DNA from: Paenibacillus terrae
Lineage (GTDB): Bacteria > Bacillota > Bacilli > Paenibacillales > Paenibacillaceae
Direction: 5' to 3'
Length of the DNA stretch: 64,000 nt
Assembly (NCBI RefSeq): GCF_005217525.1
Contig: NZ_PNXQ01000016.1
Coordinates: forward strand, 1 to 64,000
This document shows positions 44,869 to 53,707 of this stretch, piece after piece (positions within the stretch are counted from its first letter, which is position 1; each line of letters starts with the position of its first letter). The position numbers were made by a program, and so were the translations under genes. Below the pieces are notes generated by a model. That model was given only the letters and a program-made list of their open reading frames with translations. It made no database searches and was not told the DNA's origin.

Positions 44869-46485
44869 ATGAATACTCAAGACCCATCTTTTACTTCATT
44901 TCTTTATAAACTGCAGGATATTCAGCATGTGTACTCTGGTCGCTCTTTCTCCCGGCAAGAAACGTCCTTTCATACCTTGTTATTATTCAATGAAGGCGAA
45001 GGGGACATAGCCATTGATGGAATGATATATCCTCTTTACCGTCAAAAGGGCTTTATGCTTGCTCCCGGCGCAGTCATGAAGCTCCATATGCTGTCCGGCG
45101 CTCTGGCGGATTATTATATCATCCGTTTTCTTGCATTACAGCCGTCCGGGGAGCCGGACCGTTACATACCTGCACCAGCGCTTGGACCGCATGATTGGAT
45201 CATTCCCCACTTTCGTTTTGTAATGGATATGGTCGAGGAGATCAAGAGGAAGCATCATTGTAATAGCGTGTGGGACCAAATGAAGGCCAACATTGTATTT
45301 CAGGAAATGCTGATGTCCTTGTTCCAGCATACGAGCCGTGATCAGAAGCCCGATGTGCAGCAGGCGGTGACGCTGACCCTCCATTATATGGAGCAGCACT
45401 ATGCTTCCGATATTACACGGGACAAGCTGGCGGAGCTGGCAGGGATGAGCGCTGATTATTATTCGCGTATGTTCAAAAAATTGATCGGCAAAAGCCCGAT
45501 GGAATATTTGACGGACATTCGTATTAATCATGCGAAGCAGGCGCTTGTGCTCACTCGTGATTCCTTCCGATCTATTGCTCACGGTGTCGGGTTTAGCGAT
45601 GAGTTCTATTTTAGCCGTAAATTTAAAGCCGCTACTGGACGTTCTCCCTCAGCCTACGTGAATACAATTAGGTATTCGGATAAAATCGCTTCGCTCAAGC
45701 ATCTGTTAACCGGACATTTGGTGGCATTGGGCATTGAGCCGTACGCGGCAGTCATCAACAAGGCTTATCCTGTCACCGAAGGCTTCCGTAATACCATTTC
45801 GGTGGGTGAGGTCCAGCCCGATCTGGAGAGGCTGATGTCAGCCCGGCCTGATCTGATTTTAACCTGTGAGTTCAGGGATTTTGAGAAGTCGAAAAAGGAA
45901 AAAATGTACGAGCAGATTGCGCCCACCGTCACCGTGCCCTTTTTTCAAAACTGGCGCACTCATTTTCAGTCCATTGCCCGTATTGTCGGCAAGGATGCAG
46001 AAGCGGTGGAATGGCTGGAACGGTATGAAACGAAGGCTGCGACCATTTCTCGAAAGCTCAGGCAAAAGCTCGGCGGGGAGACGGTGCTAATCGTGGGAGT
46101 GGGGAACCAGAAAATGTGTGTGTATGGACAACGGAATGTGGGAACGGTGCTATATGGGGATTTAAAGCTGTCTATGCCTGTGGGAGTGGAGGATATTGCC
46201 CATTACCGTGAGGTGACGTTGGACGATCTGGCTGAATATGACGCGGACCGCATCATATTGACCTGTTTCCGCCACTATGGAAATGCCTGTGAAGAACAGA
46301 CGATTCAGCAGGAATGTCTGGCTCTGTGGCGCTCCCCTGTATGGCAGAAATTGAAGGCGGTGCAAAGCGGAGCTGTACACTCTATGTGTGATAGCCGACA
46401 CCTGTATACATGCTATACTTCGTTGTCCCACGACCTGTTATTGGACAAAACGGTCACGTTGTTATTGTCTGATTCGTCCAAATAA
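44869..46485 (+). CDS. AraC regulator with fused siderophore-binding domain (Btr-like)
   Basis: A 538-aa protein. The frame is open from 44596, but promoter and Fur box lie inside that extension and AAGGGCTGGGAG precedes the ATG at 44869. Residues 1-150: cupin-like sensor. About 165-265: two AraC HTH motifs (DKLAELAGMSADYYSRMFKK and FRSIAHGVGFSDEFYFSRKF). About 280-535: a FecB/FeuA-like periplasmic-binding domain without signal peptide. Its Bacillus relative Btr senses Fe-bacillibactin in the cytoplasm and activates uptake genes. Here it probably senses the imported siderophore and activates the transporter genes downstream. Confidence 0.9.
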   Translation: MNTQDPSFTSFLYKLQDIQHVYSGRSFSRQETSFHTLLLFNEGEGDIAIDGMIYPLYRQKGFMLAPGAVMKLHMLSGALADYYIIRFLALQPSGEPDRYIPAPALGPHDWIIPHFRFVMDMVEEIKRKHHCNSVWDQMKANIVFQEMLMSLFQHTSRDQKPDVQQAVTLTLHYMEQHYASDITRDKLAELAGMSADYYSRMFKKLIGKSPMEYLTDIRINHAKQALVLTRDSFRSIAHGVGFSDEFYFSRKFKAATGRSPSAYVNTIRYSDKIASLKHLLTGHLVALGIEPYAAVINKAYPVTEGFRNTISVGEVQPDLERLMSARPDLILTCEFRDFEKSKKEKMYEQIAPTVTVPFFQNWRTHFQSIARIVGKDAEAVEWLERYETKAATISRKLRQKLGGETVLIVGVGNQKMCVYGQRNVGTVLYGDLKLSMPVGVEDIAHYREVTLDDLAEYDADRIILTCFRHYGNACEEQTIQQECLALWRSPVWQKLKAVQSGAVHSMCDSRHLYTCYTSLSHDLLLDKTVTLLLSDSSK

Positions 46486-46535
46486 GGGACGCTAACGTCC
46501 ATGTTCATCATGGCCCCTCTCCCTATAATTAATAA

Positions 46536-46550
46536 TGAGAATCAATATCA
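46536..46550. promoter_or_regulatory. Fur box of the siderophore uptake operon
   Basis: TGAGAATCAATATCA fits the Fur consensus except at two positions and extends to an ATAATGA...TATCATTAT palindrome. TATAAT lies just upstream at 46524-46529. Confidence 0.88.
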
Positions 46551-46582
46551 TTATTGGCGATCTAAATAGGGGGAATAGAGAA

Positions 46583-47590
46583 ATGTTTCGAGCTTCAGGC
46601 AAGGGGAGTATATGGGTTGCGCTCATCGTTGTATTGCTGCTTTTATCCGGCTGCGGAGCTGGAGGCGCGGGTAAGAGTGCAAATTCCGGTGAAGCGACTG
46701 GAACGGATAAAGGAACGACGGATACGCAGGGAGCGACTTCAACCGATTCGGTGCGTACCATTGAGCATGTGTTGGGGAAAACCGAGATTAAAGGTACGCC
46801 CAAACGGATCGTAACACTGTATAACGGCGCTACAGACGTCATGATCGCCTACGGCGTCAAGCCTGTGGGGATTGTGGAGGCAAGTGGAACGGAGCCGGTA
46901 TACGATTATTTGAAAAAGGATCTTGAAGGGATTCCGACCGTTGGTCTGGAGACACAGCCGAATATGGAGGAAATCTATAAGCTGAAGCCGGATGTCATCC
47001 TTGCAAGCAAGTTCCGTAACGAAGCAACGTATCAGCAATTGTCGGAAATTGCACCTACGGTTGCCGTCGATCAGCTATATGAGTGGAAGGATACAGTGAA
47101 GCTGATCGGACAAGTGCTGAATCAGGAAGACAAGGGCACACAATTGCTGGCGGATTGGGACCAACGTGTAGCGGACTTCAAAACAAAAATGGGCGATCGC
47201 CTGCCGATCAAGGCTTCCATCGTTAATTTCCGGGCAGACCATGCACGTATTTACTATATGGGCTTTGCCGGACAGATTTTGAAGGAACTGGGCTTCACCC
47301 GCCCTCCTGCACAAGAAGGAGACAAGTGGGGAATTAAAGTCAACAGCAAGGAAAGTATACCGGACATGAATGCAGATACGTTGTTCGTCTTTAACTCGGG
47401 CAAGGATCAGGCAGCGATTGAAAAAAATGTTGAAGCCTGGACAAGCCATCCCTTGTGGAAAAACCTTGATGCATACAAGAAAAAGAGTATTTTCAAGGTC
47501 GATGAAGTGAACTGGAATCTGGCTGGAGGCTATCTGAGCGCAAATCGGATGCTGGATGATCTTTATAAATTATATGATCTGAAATCATAA
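46583..47590 (+). CDS. Ferric-siderophore-binding lipoprotein (FecB/FeuA family)
   Basis: A 335-aa protein. The ATG at 46583 has AGGGGGAAT upstream; the frame also opens at 46535, but there the Fur box would be coding. The lipobox is LSGC after a hydrophobic stretch. The binding domain has PKRIVTLYNGATDVMIAYG, LKPDVILASKFRNEATYQQL and EAWTSHPLWKNL, typical for helical-backbone siderophore-binding proteins. It captures the ferric siderophore and passes it to the permeases that follow. Confidence 0.92.
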   Translation: MFRASGKGSIWVALIVVLLLLSGCGAGGAGKSANSGEATGTDKGTTDTQGATSTDSVRTIEHVLGKTEIKGTPKRIVTLYNGATDVMIAYGVKPVGIVEASGTEPVYDYLKKDLEGIPTVGLETQPNMEEIYKLKPDVILASKFRNEATYQQLSEIAPTVAVDQLYEWKDTVKLIGQVLNQEDKGTQLLADWDQRVADFKTKMGDRLPIKASIVNFRADHARIYYMGFAGQILKELGFTRPPAQEGDKWGIKVNSKESIPDMNADTLFVFNSGKDQAAIEKNVEAWTSHPLWKNLDAYKKKSIFKVDEVNWNLAGGYLSANRMLDDLYKLYDLKS

Positions 47591-47625
47591 ATAAATATTT
47601 CAAAAGCAAGACGGAAATACAGCAG

Positions 47626-47665
47626 AGGAGGGGTGAGGGGTCTATATCTCTCATCCTTCTTTTGT
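47626..47665 (+). terminator. Possible attenuating hairpin between binding protein and permeases
   Basis: GGGTGAG pairs with CTCATCC and is followed by TTCTTTT. It may allow more binding protein than permease to be made. Confidence 0.45.
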
Positions 47666-47703
47666 GTTGTACCATGCTGCTGGAAGAGTGAGGCTATGCA
47701 AAG

Positions 47704-48708
47704 ATGCTAACAACGAATCTAAGAAAATGGACGGGACTTGGTGTATGTCTGATCCTATTGGCAGGGTCTTTGTTTCTTGGCTTGCTACTGGGCAGAACGC
47801 TGATTCCTCCGGAATTTATGATATCTTCCCTCCTGCATTATGATGCTCAAAATGTAGAGCATGTGCTGATACATACCGAACGTTTGCCGCGCACGGTCAT
47901 TGCTGCTGTTGTAGGCGCGAGCTTGGCGATGGCAGGAGCCTTCATGCAGGCACTTACCCGCAACCCGCTGGCTTCGCCCAGTACGTTCGGTATCAATGCG
48001 GGTGCTTTGTTCTTCGTCTCTATCGCAGCGGTCGTGTTTTCGGTCGAGTCCATGATGTCTCTGATGGGCTTTGCCTTGATCGGCGCAGGACTGGCGGCTA
48101 TTCTGGTGTACGTCATCGGTTCATTAGGCAGGGATGGTTTGACACCGATCAAAATTGTGCTGTCAGGCTCAGCCATTCACGCTTTGTTCATGTCGATGAT
48201 CCAGATTATTTTGGTGATGAATGAAACGGGGATGCAAAATGTACTGTTCTGGATGGCAGGCTCTGTCAGCGGACGTTCATTGGAGATGCTACAGCCATTA
48301 TTTCCTTTTATGCTGGTAGCGGCTATCTCAGCCATATGTATGGGCAGAGCGGTGAACCTGCTTGTGACCGGGGAAGATGTGGCGAAGGGACTGGGACAAA
48401 ATACCCTATGGGTAAAATGCGCGATGGGCGTGATTATTGTGGTGCTGGCTGGTTGCTCTGTCGCCATTGCGGGCGCCATTGGCTTCGTTGGCCTGATCAT
48501 TCCGCATGTGGCGCGTGCCTTGGTTGGTGCGGATTACCGCTGGATAACCCCTTTTTCGGCGGTACTGGGTGCTTTGCTATTGGTGTCGGCGGATACCGCA
48601 GCCAGAATGCTGATTTCGCCGCAGGAAATTCCGATTGGCGTCATTACAGCTTTAATCGGGGTTCCCTTTTTCGTTTACATTGCCCGTAAAGGGGTGGCGT
48701 GGAAATGA
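47704..48708 (+). CDS. FecCD-family siderophore permease 1
   Basis: A 334-aa permease with about nine TM helices. Typical: ERLPRTVIAAVVGASLAMAGA, RNPLASPSTFGINAGA, GAIGFVGLIIPHVARALVG. The last is the coupling loop for the ATPase. It forms a heterodimer with the next gene product. Stop and start overlap (ATGA at 48705). Confidence 0.93.
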   Translation: MLTTNLRKWTGLGVCLILLAGSLFLGLLLGRTLIPPEFMISSLLHYDAQNVEHVLIHTERLPRTVIAAVVGASLAMAGAFMQALTRNPLASPSTFGINAGALFFVSIAAVVFSVESMMSLMGFALIGAGLAAILVYVIGSLGRDGLTPIKIVLSGSAIHALFMSMIQIILVMNETGMQNVLFWMAGSVSGRSLEMLQPLFPFMLVAAISAICMGRAVNLLVTGEDVAKGLGQNTLWVKCAMGVIIVVLAGCSVAIAGAIGFVGLIIPHVARALVGADYRWITPFSAVLGALLLVSADTAARMLISPQEIPIGVITALIGVPFFVYIARKGVAWK

Positions 48709-49796
48709 AGCGTGTGATTTTGAAGCATGGGACTGGCAGAGACGACATGAATGCGAAGCGTTATGTGACGCTGCGCAGCAGAAGCGGCAGGTTTCATATC
48801 CAACTGGAAAAGAAAGCACTATGGATGATGTGTGGACTGGCCTTGGCGCTACTGATCATTGGCGTGATTAGTGTAGGCTGGGGGGATACGTATGTGCACC
48901 CTTGGGAAGTGCTTCGAGCGATATGGGGGCGTGGCTCAGGCGATTATGATTTTATTCTGTACAGGCTGCGGTTTCCGCGAGCGCTTACGGGAGTGCTGGT
49001 TGGAGCAGCTTTGGGCATCGCAGGGGCGGTGCTTCAGGGCATTATCCGCAATCCGTTGGCATCCCCGGACATTCTCGGGATTACGGGCGGCGCATCCGTA
49101 GCGGCAGTTACGTTCATTGCTTACGGGGGAGCTGTTTTGAGCATTCAGTGGCTGCCTGTGGCGGCTGTTGCCGGAGCGCTGGTCGTATCGCTGCTTGTGT
49201 ATACATTGGCCTGGAAGGATGGTGTGACACCAATCCGACTGGTGCTGGTGGGGATTGGTTTGGCTTCTGCTATGAGCTCGATTACGACGCTGCTGCTGGT
49301 CATGAGCTCGTCCTTTACAGCCGGCAAGGCTTATATTTGGCTGACGGGCAGCGTGTATGGAGCATCGTGGAATAACGTATATACGATGCTGATCGCTATT
49401 GTGATTTGCACACCTCTGGTTCTCTACTTTTCCCGCAGCCTCAACACACAGGAGTTGGGGGATGATGTGGCTACCGGCTTGGGGGTGGAGGTACAGCGGC
49501 ATCGTGTGATGTTGCTGCTGCTCAGTGTGATCCTTGCTGGAACTGCGGTAGCAGTTGCGGGAGCGATTGGTTTCGTGGGTTTAATCGCGCCGCATATTGC
49601 GCGCCGATTGGTAGGCCGATCCATGGGCAGCCTGACGCTGGTGTCGGCGCTGGTGGGTGGATTGCTGGTGTATCTCGCCGATTTGCTGGCCCGTACGGTT
49701 TTTTATCCGATTGATATTCCCGCAGGTATTTTTACAGCAGGGGTGGGTGCACCGTTTTTCCTGTATTTGCTACTCCAGCGCCGAAATCAGTATTAA
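48705..49796 (+). CDS. FecCD-family siderophore permease 2
   Basis: A 363-aa permease. The ATG at 48705 overlaps the previous stop by 4 nt and has AAAGGGGTGG upstream. It has a basic N-terminal tail, then LRFPRALTGVLVGAALGIAGA, RNPLASPDILGITGGAS and GAIGFVGLIAPHIARRLVG. It is the second half of the ferric-siderophore channel. Confidence 0.93.
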   Translation: MKRVILKHGTGRDDMNAKRYVTLRSRSGRFHIQLEKKALWMMCGLALALLIIGVISVGWGDTYVHPWEVLRAIWGRGSGDYDFILYRLRFPRALTGVLVGAALGIAGAVLQGIIRNPLASPDILGITGGASVAAVTFIAYGGAVLSIQWLPVAAVAGALVVSLLVYTLAWKDGVTPIRLVLVGIGLASAMSSITTLLLVMSSSFTAGKAYIWLTGSVYGASWNNVYTMLIAIVICTPLVLYFSRSLNTQELGDDVATGLGVEVQRHRVMLLLLSVILAGTAVAVAGAIGFVGLIAPHIARRLVGRSMGSLTLVSALVGGLLVYLADLLARTVFYPIDIPAGIFTAGVGAPFFLYLLLQRRNQY

Positions 49797-49913
49797 AGCC
49801 GAGCTGGGATTTTTTTGAACACTTATTTGAACATTTATATGGGTGGTTCATCTTTTTTAAATGGAATATACAAGATCTTAAGTTCGCAGTTTATAAAAGG
49901 GGAGGGAAGCTGC

Positions 49914-50729
49914 ATGGGTTTAGAGGTAAAGAACCTGATGATTAACTACGGGACAGACCCGGTTATTCAAGAGCTGGACCTGCAAATTCCGGAGGGAAAG
50001 ATTACGGTGCTGGTAGGCAGCAATGGCTGTGGAAAATCGACGATTTTGCGTGCCATGGCGCGGCTATTGAAGCCTGCGGCGGGGGCGGTACTGCTGGATG
50101 GACAGGCTATTGCCCAGTTACCCTCCAAGCAGATTGCCAAAAGGCTATCCATTTTGCCGCAGGGACCGTCAGCGCCGGAAGGACTGACCGTGTATCAGTT
50201 GGTCAAGCAGGGTAGATATCCGCATCAGAGCTGGCTGAAGCAGTGGTCCGCAGAGGATGAAGCACAGGTGCAAAACGCGCTGCAAGCGACGCAATTGGAG
50301 GCTTTTGCGAATCGTCCGGTAGATTCCTTATCTGGCGGGCAGCGCCAGCGTGCGTGGATTTCCATGACTTTGGCGCAGGGGACAGATATGATCCTGCTGG
50401 ATGAGCCAACGACCTATTTGGACATGACGCATCAAATTGAGATTTTGGACCTGCTGTTTGATTTGAATGAACGAGAAGGGCGAACCATTGTCATGGTGCT
50501 GCATGATCTGAATCTGGCTTGCCGCTATGCGCACCATATGGTTGCTGTATACGATAAACGTATTTACGTGCAGGGAAAGCCGGAAGAAATCATGACGGCA
50601 GAGACGGTGGAAAAGGTATTCCAACTGCGCTGCCAAGTCATTCCTGATCCCTTGTACGGAACACCGATGTTTATTCCTCATGGAAAGGGGAGGAAAATGG
50701 ATGCCGTACGCCAAAGGATCTTCGTTTGA
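49914..50729 (+). CDS. Siderophore ABC transporter ATPase (FecE/FhuC family)
   Basis: A 271-aa ATPase. The ATG at 49914 has AAAAGGGGAGG upstream; the frame is open earlier, from 49815, with no site. Walker A GSNGCGKST (about 35-43), Q-loop LPQG, signature LSGGQRQR, Walker B MILLDEP, H-loop VLHDLN. It powers uptake by the two permeases. It overlaps the reductase gene by 29 nt. Confidence 0.95.
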   Translation: MGLEVKNLMINYGTDPVIQELDLQIPEGKITVLVGSNGCGKSTILRAMARLLKPAAGAVLLDGQAIAQLPSKQIAKRLSILPQGPSAPEGLTVYQLVKQGRYPHQSWLKQWSAEDEAQVQNALQATQLEAFANRPVDSLSGGQRQRAWISMTLAQGTDMILLDEPTTYLDMTHQIEILDLLFDLNEREGRTIVMVLHDLNLACRYAHHMVAVYDKRIYVQGKPEEIMTAETVEKVFQLRCQVIPDPLYGTPMFIPHGKGRKMDAVRQRIFV

Positions 50730-51567
50730 GCCTGCAGAATGGTCGTATCTGACGGAAAAATTGCGAATAAGCAGCAGCGGAGAGCAAGCTCCAACCGGAC
50801 GTTATGATCTACCTGCAGCTGATTTGCTGGAAGCAACTCCATGTGCTATGTATCTGGATCGGCTGGCAGGGCTGCATGATTTTTCTTCACGCAAGGTGAC
50901 GGCCTCTGTTTTGGCGAAGCGGTACGGTTTTTTGATCGTGTCCCCGGTACTGTATGCCATGTCGGTGTATAACAAGATGCTGGAAGTCGGGATTGCTGAA
51001 TGTGCAATTCAATCTGCTTTTGTCAAGGATACCTGGCTCCCAAGGTTGCATTTGAACAGACTGCTGGTTACGGAATGTGACATCGGAAAGAAGGGTGAGG
51101 ATGGGGGAGGCATCAGTCTGGAGCAGCGTCATGCTTGGCGTGATCACGTCATTCAGCATGTATTTGCAGAGCATTTGGCTCTGGTGTGGCGATCTGTATC
51201 CGCTGTTGCTTCCATTTCAAGAACGGTATTATGGGAAAACACCGCCATCTATGTCTATGCGCTATATGAAAACCGCATCCGTCAGGAGCTAAAGAGCGAG
51301 GATCGGCTACGAATGGAGGAGGATTTTAAATATCTGACCTGTGAAGCTCCGGCTCACTTGTTTGGTGAACGGCAAAATCCACTGGCCCGGTATTTCGGCT
51401 CTCCCCGTTCAGAGAGAGCGGCGGTACCTGTAACGGCATCTGTATCCATCGCACCCACTGCGGCCGTGAAAGCTGTACGTGTTCGCAAAACCTGCTGCTA
51501 TTTTTACCAGATGAAGGAAAAGGGCAGCTATTGCCCTACCTGTCCGAAGATACATTGTACGAGCTAA
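50701..51567 (+). CDS. FhuF-like ferric-siderophore reductase
   Basis: A 288-aa protein. GGGGAGG lies 7 nt before the ATG at 50701. The C-terminus has a CC pair and, eleven residues later, CPTC, resembling the [2Fe-2S] site of FhuF-type reductases, which release iron from siderophores in the cytoplasm. The N-terminal 250 residues are helical (SVYNKMLEVGIAECAIQSAF). It overlaps the ATPase gene, so uptake and iron release are co-expressed. Confidence 0.85.
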   Translation: MPYAKGSSFEPAEWSYLTEKLRISSSGEQAPTGRYDLPAADLLEATPCAMYLDRLAGLHDFSSRKVTASVLAKRYGFLIVSPVLYAMSVYNKMLEVGIAECAIQSAFVKDTWLPRLHLNRLLVTECDIGKKGEDGGGISLEQRHAWRDHVIQHVFAEHLALVWRSVSAVASISRTVLWENTAIYVYALYENRIRQELKSEDRLRMEEDFKYLTCEAPAHLFGERQNPLARYFGSPRSERAAVPVTASVSIAPTAAVKAVRVRKTCCYFYQMKEKGSYCPTCPKIHCTS

Positions 51568-51687
51568 ATAAAAGCTACGATGCTTGGGCTACAGTGAACT
51601 GAAACTTTGCCTAAGCGGCCATTTCGCCTGCTTTGATTTCTATATGCTAATGTGAGTTGGGTTATATCACGAAAGGAGCTGGTTTGT

Positions 51688-52320
51688 ATGTTTCGCATTC
51701 AACCTCGGGTTCAGGGGATAACGACGGAACTGCTGGAGCTTTATCAGCATGTAAGTGCTTCTACCCTTGGGCATTTCACGGATTTTGGATGTATGCAGGC
51801 AGTACAGCCGTTGTTTCGTCCCATTCGATTGCTGGGAAATGCAGTTACGGTGAGGCTTCCCCATATGGACTCCACCGCTGTACGTCATGCGCTGGAATTG
51901 GCACAAGCGGGTGATGTGCTTGTCGTCGATATGTCAGGTGATGATGCCAGAGCCTGCTGGGGAGAATTCAGAGCTTATGTGGCGATGAAAAAACAACTGG
52001 CTGGAGTGATTGTTTCCGGTTGCGTCACAGATGTGGGGGTCTTGAACCAGCTACAATTCCCCATTTTTTCCAAAGGAATTAGCGCCTTGACTACACGTAC
52101 ACTGGAACTGGAGGGAGAGGTGAATACCCCGATTAGCCTATTTGGGGTCAGCGTACATCCAGGTGATCTCATTTTGGGTGATGACGATGGTGTATTTGTA
52201 GTAAAGCCAGGGGAAGCATGGGAACTGGGGGAAAAAGCTTTGGAAAAGCAGCGCAAGGAGGAGCTTACGCGCAAGCAGTTCGGATACGATCAGCTTTTGA
52301 ATGCCCGGCTGGAAAGGTAG
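51688..52320 (+). CDS. RraA-like protein, catalytic Arg replaced
   Basis: A 210-aa protein of the RraA/HMG aldolase fold. GAAAGGAG precedes the ATG at 51688; an earlier ATG at 51652 has no site. Family segments are AGDVLVVDMSGDDARACWGE, VSGCVTDVGVL and GVSVHPGDLILGDDDGVFVV. Active aldolases of this family have GxxRD; here GCVTD replaces Arg with Thr. Metal and substrate binding may differ. It is 120 nt after the reductase gene, probably at the end of the iron operon or in a separate unit. Confidence 0.8.
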   Translation: MFRIQPRVQGITTELLELYQHVSASTLGHFTDFGCMQAVQPLFRPIRLLGNAVTVRLPHMDSTAVRHALELAQAGDVLVVDMSGDDARACWGEFRAYVAMKKQLAGVIVSGCVTDVGVLNQLQFPIFSKGISALTTRTLELEGEVNTPISLFGVSVHPGDLILGDDDGVFVVKPGEAWELGEKALEKQRKEELTRKQFGYDQLLNARLER

Positions 52321-52460
52321 ACATTGCACGAGCGTCAGGTGTTAGGTATAGTGTGGATAAAGATTTTGCACGCAGGGGAACTTTTTCGTTTTCATAGGAG
52401 AACCAGGAAGTATTGTCAATCTCATCGTATGTCATCTGAGAGAGAGCAGGAGGGAAAACG

Positions 52461-53471
52461 ATGAACCATCAGCAATTGGATGAATTTCTCAGAAGTCTGG
52501 ACGCTGTTGAGCAAATACAGATTCGCACCGGGAAAAATGTGAACGATTTAGAACACTTAGGGTTTCATATTACGGAAAGCGAAATAGGGCATGAGATTCT
52601 TCGAATGCAAGGCAAGTATTTTTTTGATAGCGGGTCCATTTATATGAGCAAGCACCATCGGTTTGCGGACATGCCCTCACACAATCATGATTTTATTGAA
52701 ATGAATTATATGTATTCCGGGGAATGCACACAGGTTATTGATGGTAGGGAAATCAGGCTGGAGCAGGGGCAGATATGTATTTTGGATACGAATGTTCCGC
52801 ACAGCATTTATGCGCTTGGGGAAAATGATATATTGGTTAATTTGATTATGAAAATGGAAACGTTCTCAACCACTTTTTTTGGAGGTTTTAGCAATACGGG
52901 TATTGTGGCTGATTTTCTGGCTAACGCGGTATCCCGGGACAGAAGGCATAACCGTTATATTTTATTTCATTCCCAGCAGTATGAGAATGTACAGTATATT
53001 TTTAAAAATATGCTGTGTGAATTTCTATCCCCCCAGGATTATGCTCAACAAATGCTAAGTCATTATGTGCCTTTGCTGCTTACCGAACTGATGCGGGTAT
53101 ATCAACTGGATATGAATTTTGAGCTGGATCATAAGCCGGGTAAAGCGAGCATTATTGATATTTTGCAATACATTGAGCAGCATTACCGCGACTGTACGCT
53201 ACCCCAATTGGGGGCGACGTTTAATTTTAATCCTAATTATCTGGGGAATTTACTTAAAGAGCAGACAGGCAAAACCTTTCGGGAGCTTGTCCAAACTCAA
53301 CGTATGCAGCACGCGGAGACACTGCTTCGCCATACAAACCACAGTATCAGCGAAATAGCGTACAAGGTGGGATATGAAAGCCTGGGATTTTTTTATCGGA
53401 AGTTTAAGGAGTATTCGGGACATACCCCCAGTCAATATCGCGAGTATCAAGGGCGGGTGGATGATGTTTGA
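52461..53471 (+). CDS. AraC-family regulator (cupin plus HTH)
   Basis: A 336-aa protein with CAGGAGGG upstream. The N-terminal cupin-like sensor has FADMPSHNHDFIEMNYMYSG and EIRLEQGQICILDTNVPHS. The C-terminal AraC domain has TLPQLGATFNFNPNYLGNLL and HSISEIAYKVGYESLGFFYR. It ends 236 nt before the convergent rhamnosidase-like gene. It probably senses a sugar, perhaps rhamnose or a rhamnoside, and activates the minus operon; this is inferred from position. Confidence 0.88.
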   Translation: MNHQQLDEFLRSLDAVEQIQIRTGKNVNDLEHLGFHITESEIGHEILRMQGKYFFDSGSIYMSKHHRFADMPSHNHDFIEMNYMYSGECTQVIDGREIRLEQGQICILDTNVPHSIYALGENDILVNLIMKMETFSTTFFGGFSNTGIVADFLANAVSRDRRHNRYILFHSQQYENVQYIFKNMLCEFLSPQDYAQQMLSHYVPLLLTELMRVYQLDMNFELDHKPGKASIIDILQYIEQHYRDCTLPQLGATFNFNPNYLGNLLKEQTGKTFRELVQTQRMQHAETLLRHTNHSISEIAYKVGYESLGFFYRKFKEYSGHTPSQYREYQGRVDDV

Positions 53472-53652
53472 CATTGACAGCAAGACTCGAATGAGAGAAA
53501 AAGTGCACCAGAGCCCTGATACGGTCAAACAAAAGCTTGATTATGAACCAGATGAGAGCCATTGAGCTAATTACAACATCCCATATATGATCATCCAGCG
53601 CGTCTGCGGTCGTATGAGCTGCTTGCTCAAGTGATGCGAACAGTCACATAGT

Positions 53653-53700
53653 AAGGTCGTGCCGGAAGAGGTTCTCTTAACCCGATCCTGGCACGGCCTT
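53653..53700. terminator. Hairpin between convergent AraC and rhamnosidase genes
   Basis: AAGGTCGTGCCGG (53653-53665) pairs with CCTGGCACGGCCTT (53687-53700), with wobble and one mismatch. The T-runs are short, so termination is likely but not certain. Confidence 0.6.
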
Positions 53701-53707
53701 ATGGCAT

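Noticed and set aside
53461-53565. Small plus-strand frame at the end of the AraC gene
   Set aside because: It overlaps the AraC stop, has no clear ribosome binding site and no recognisable feature, though its composition is not impossible.
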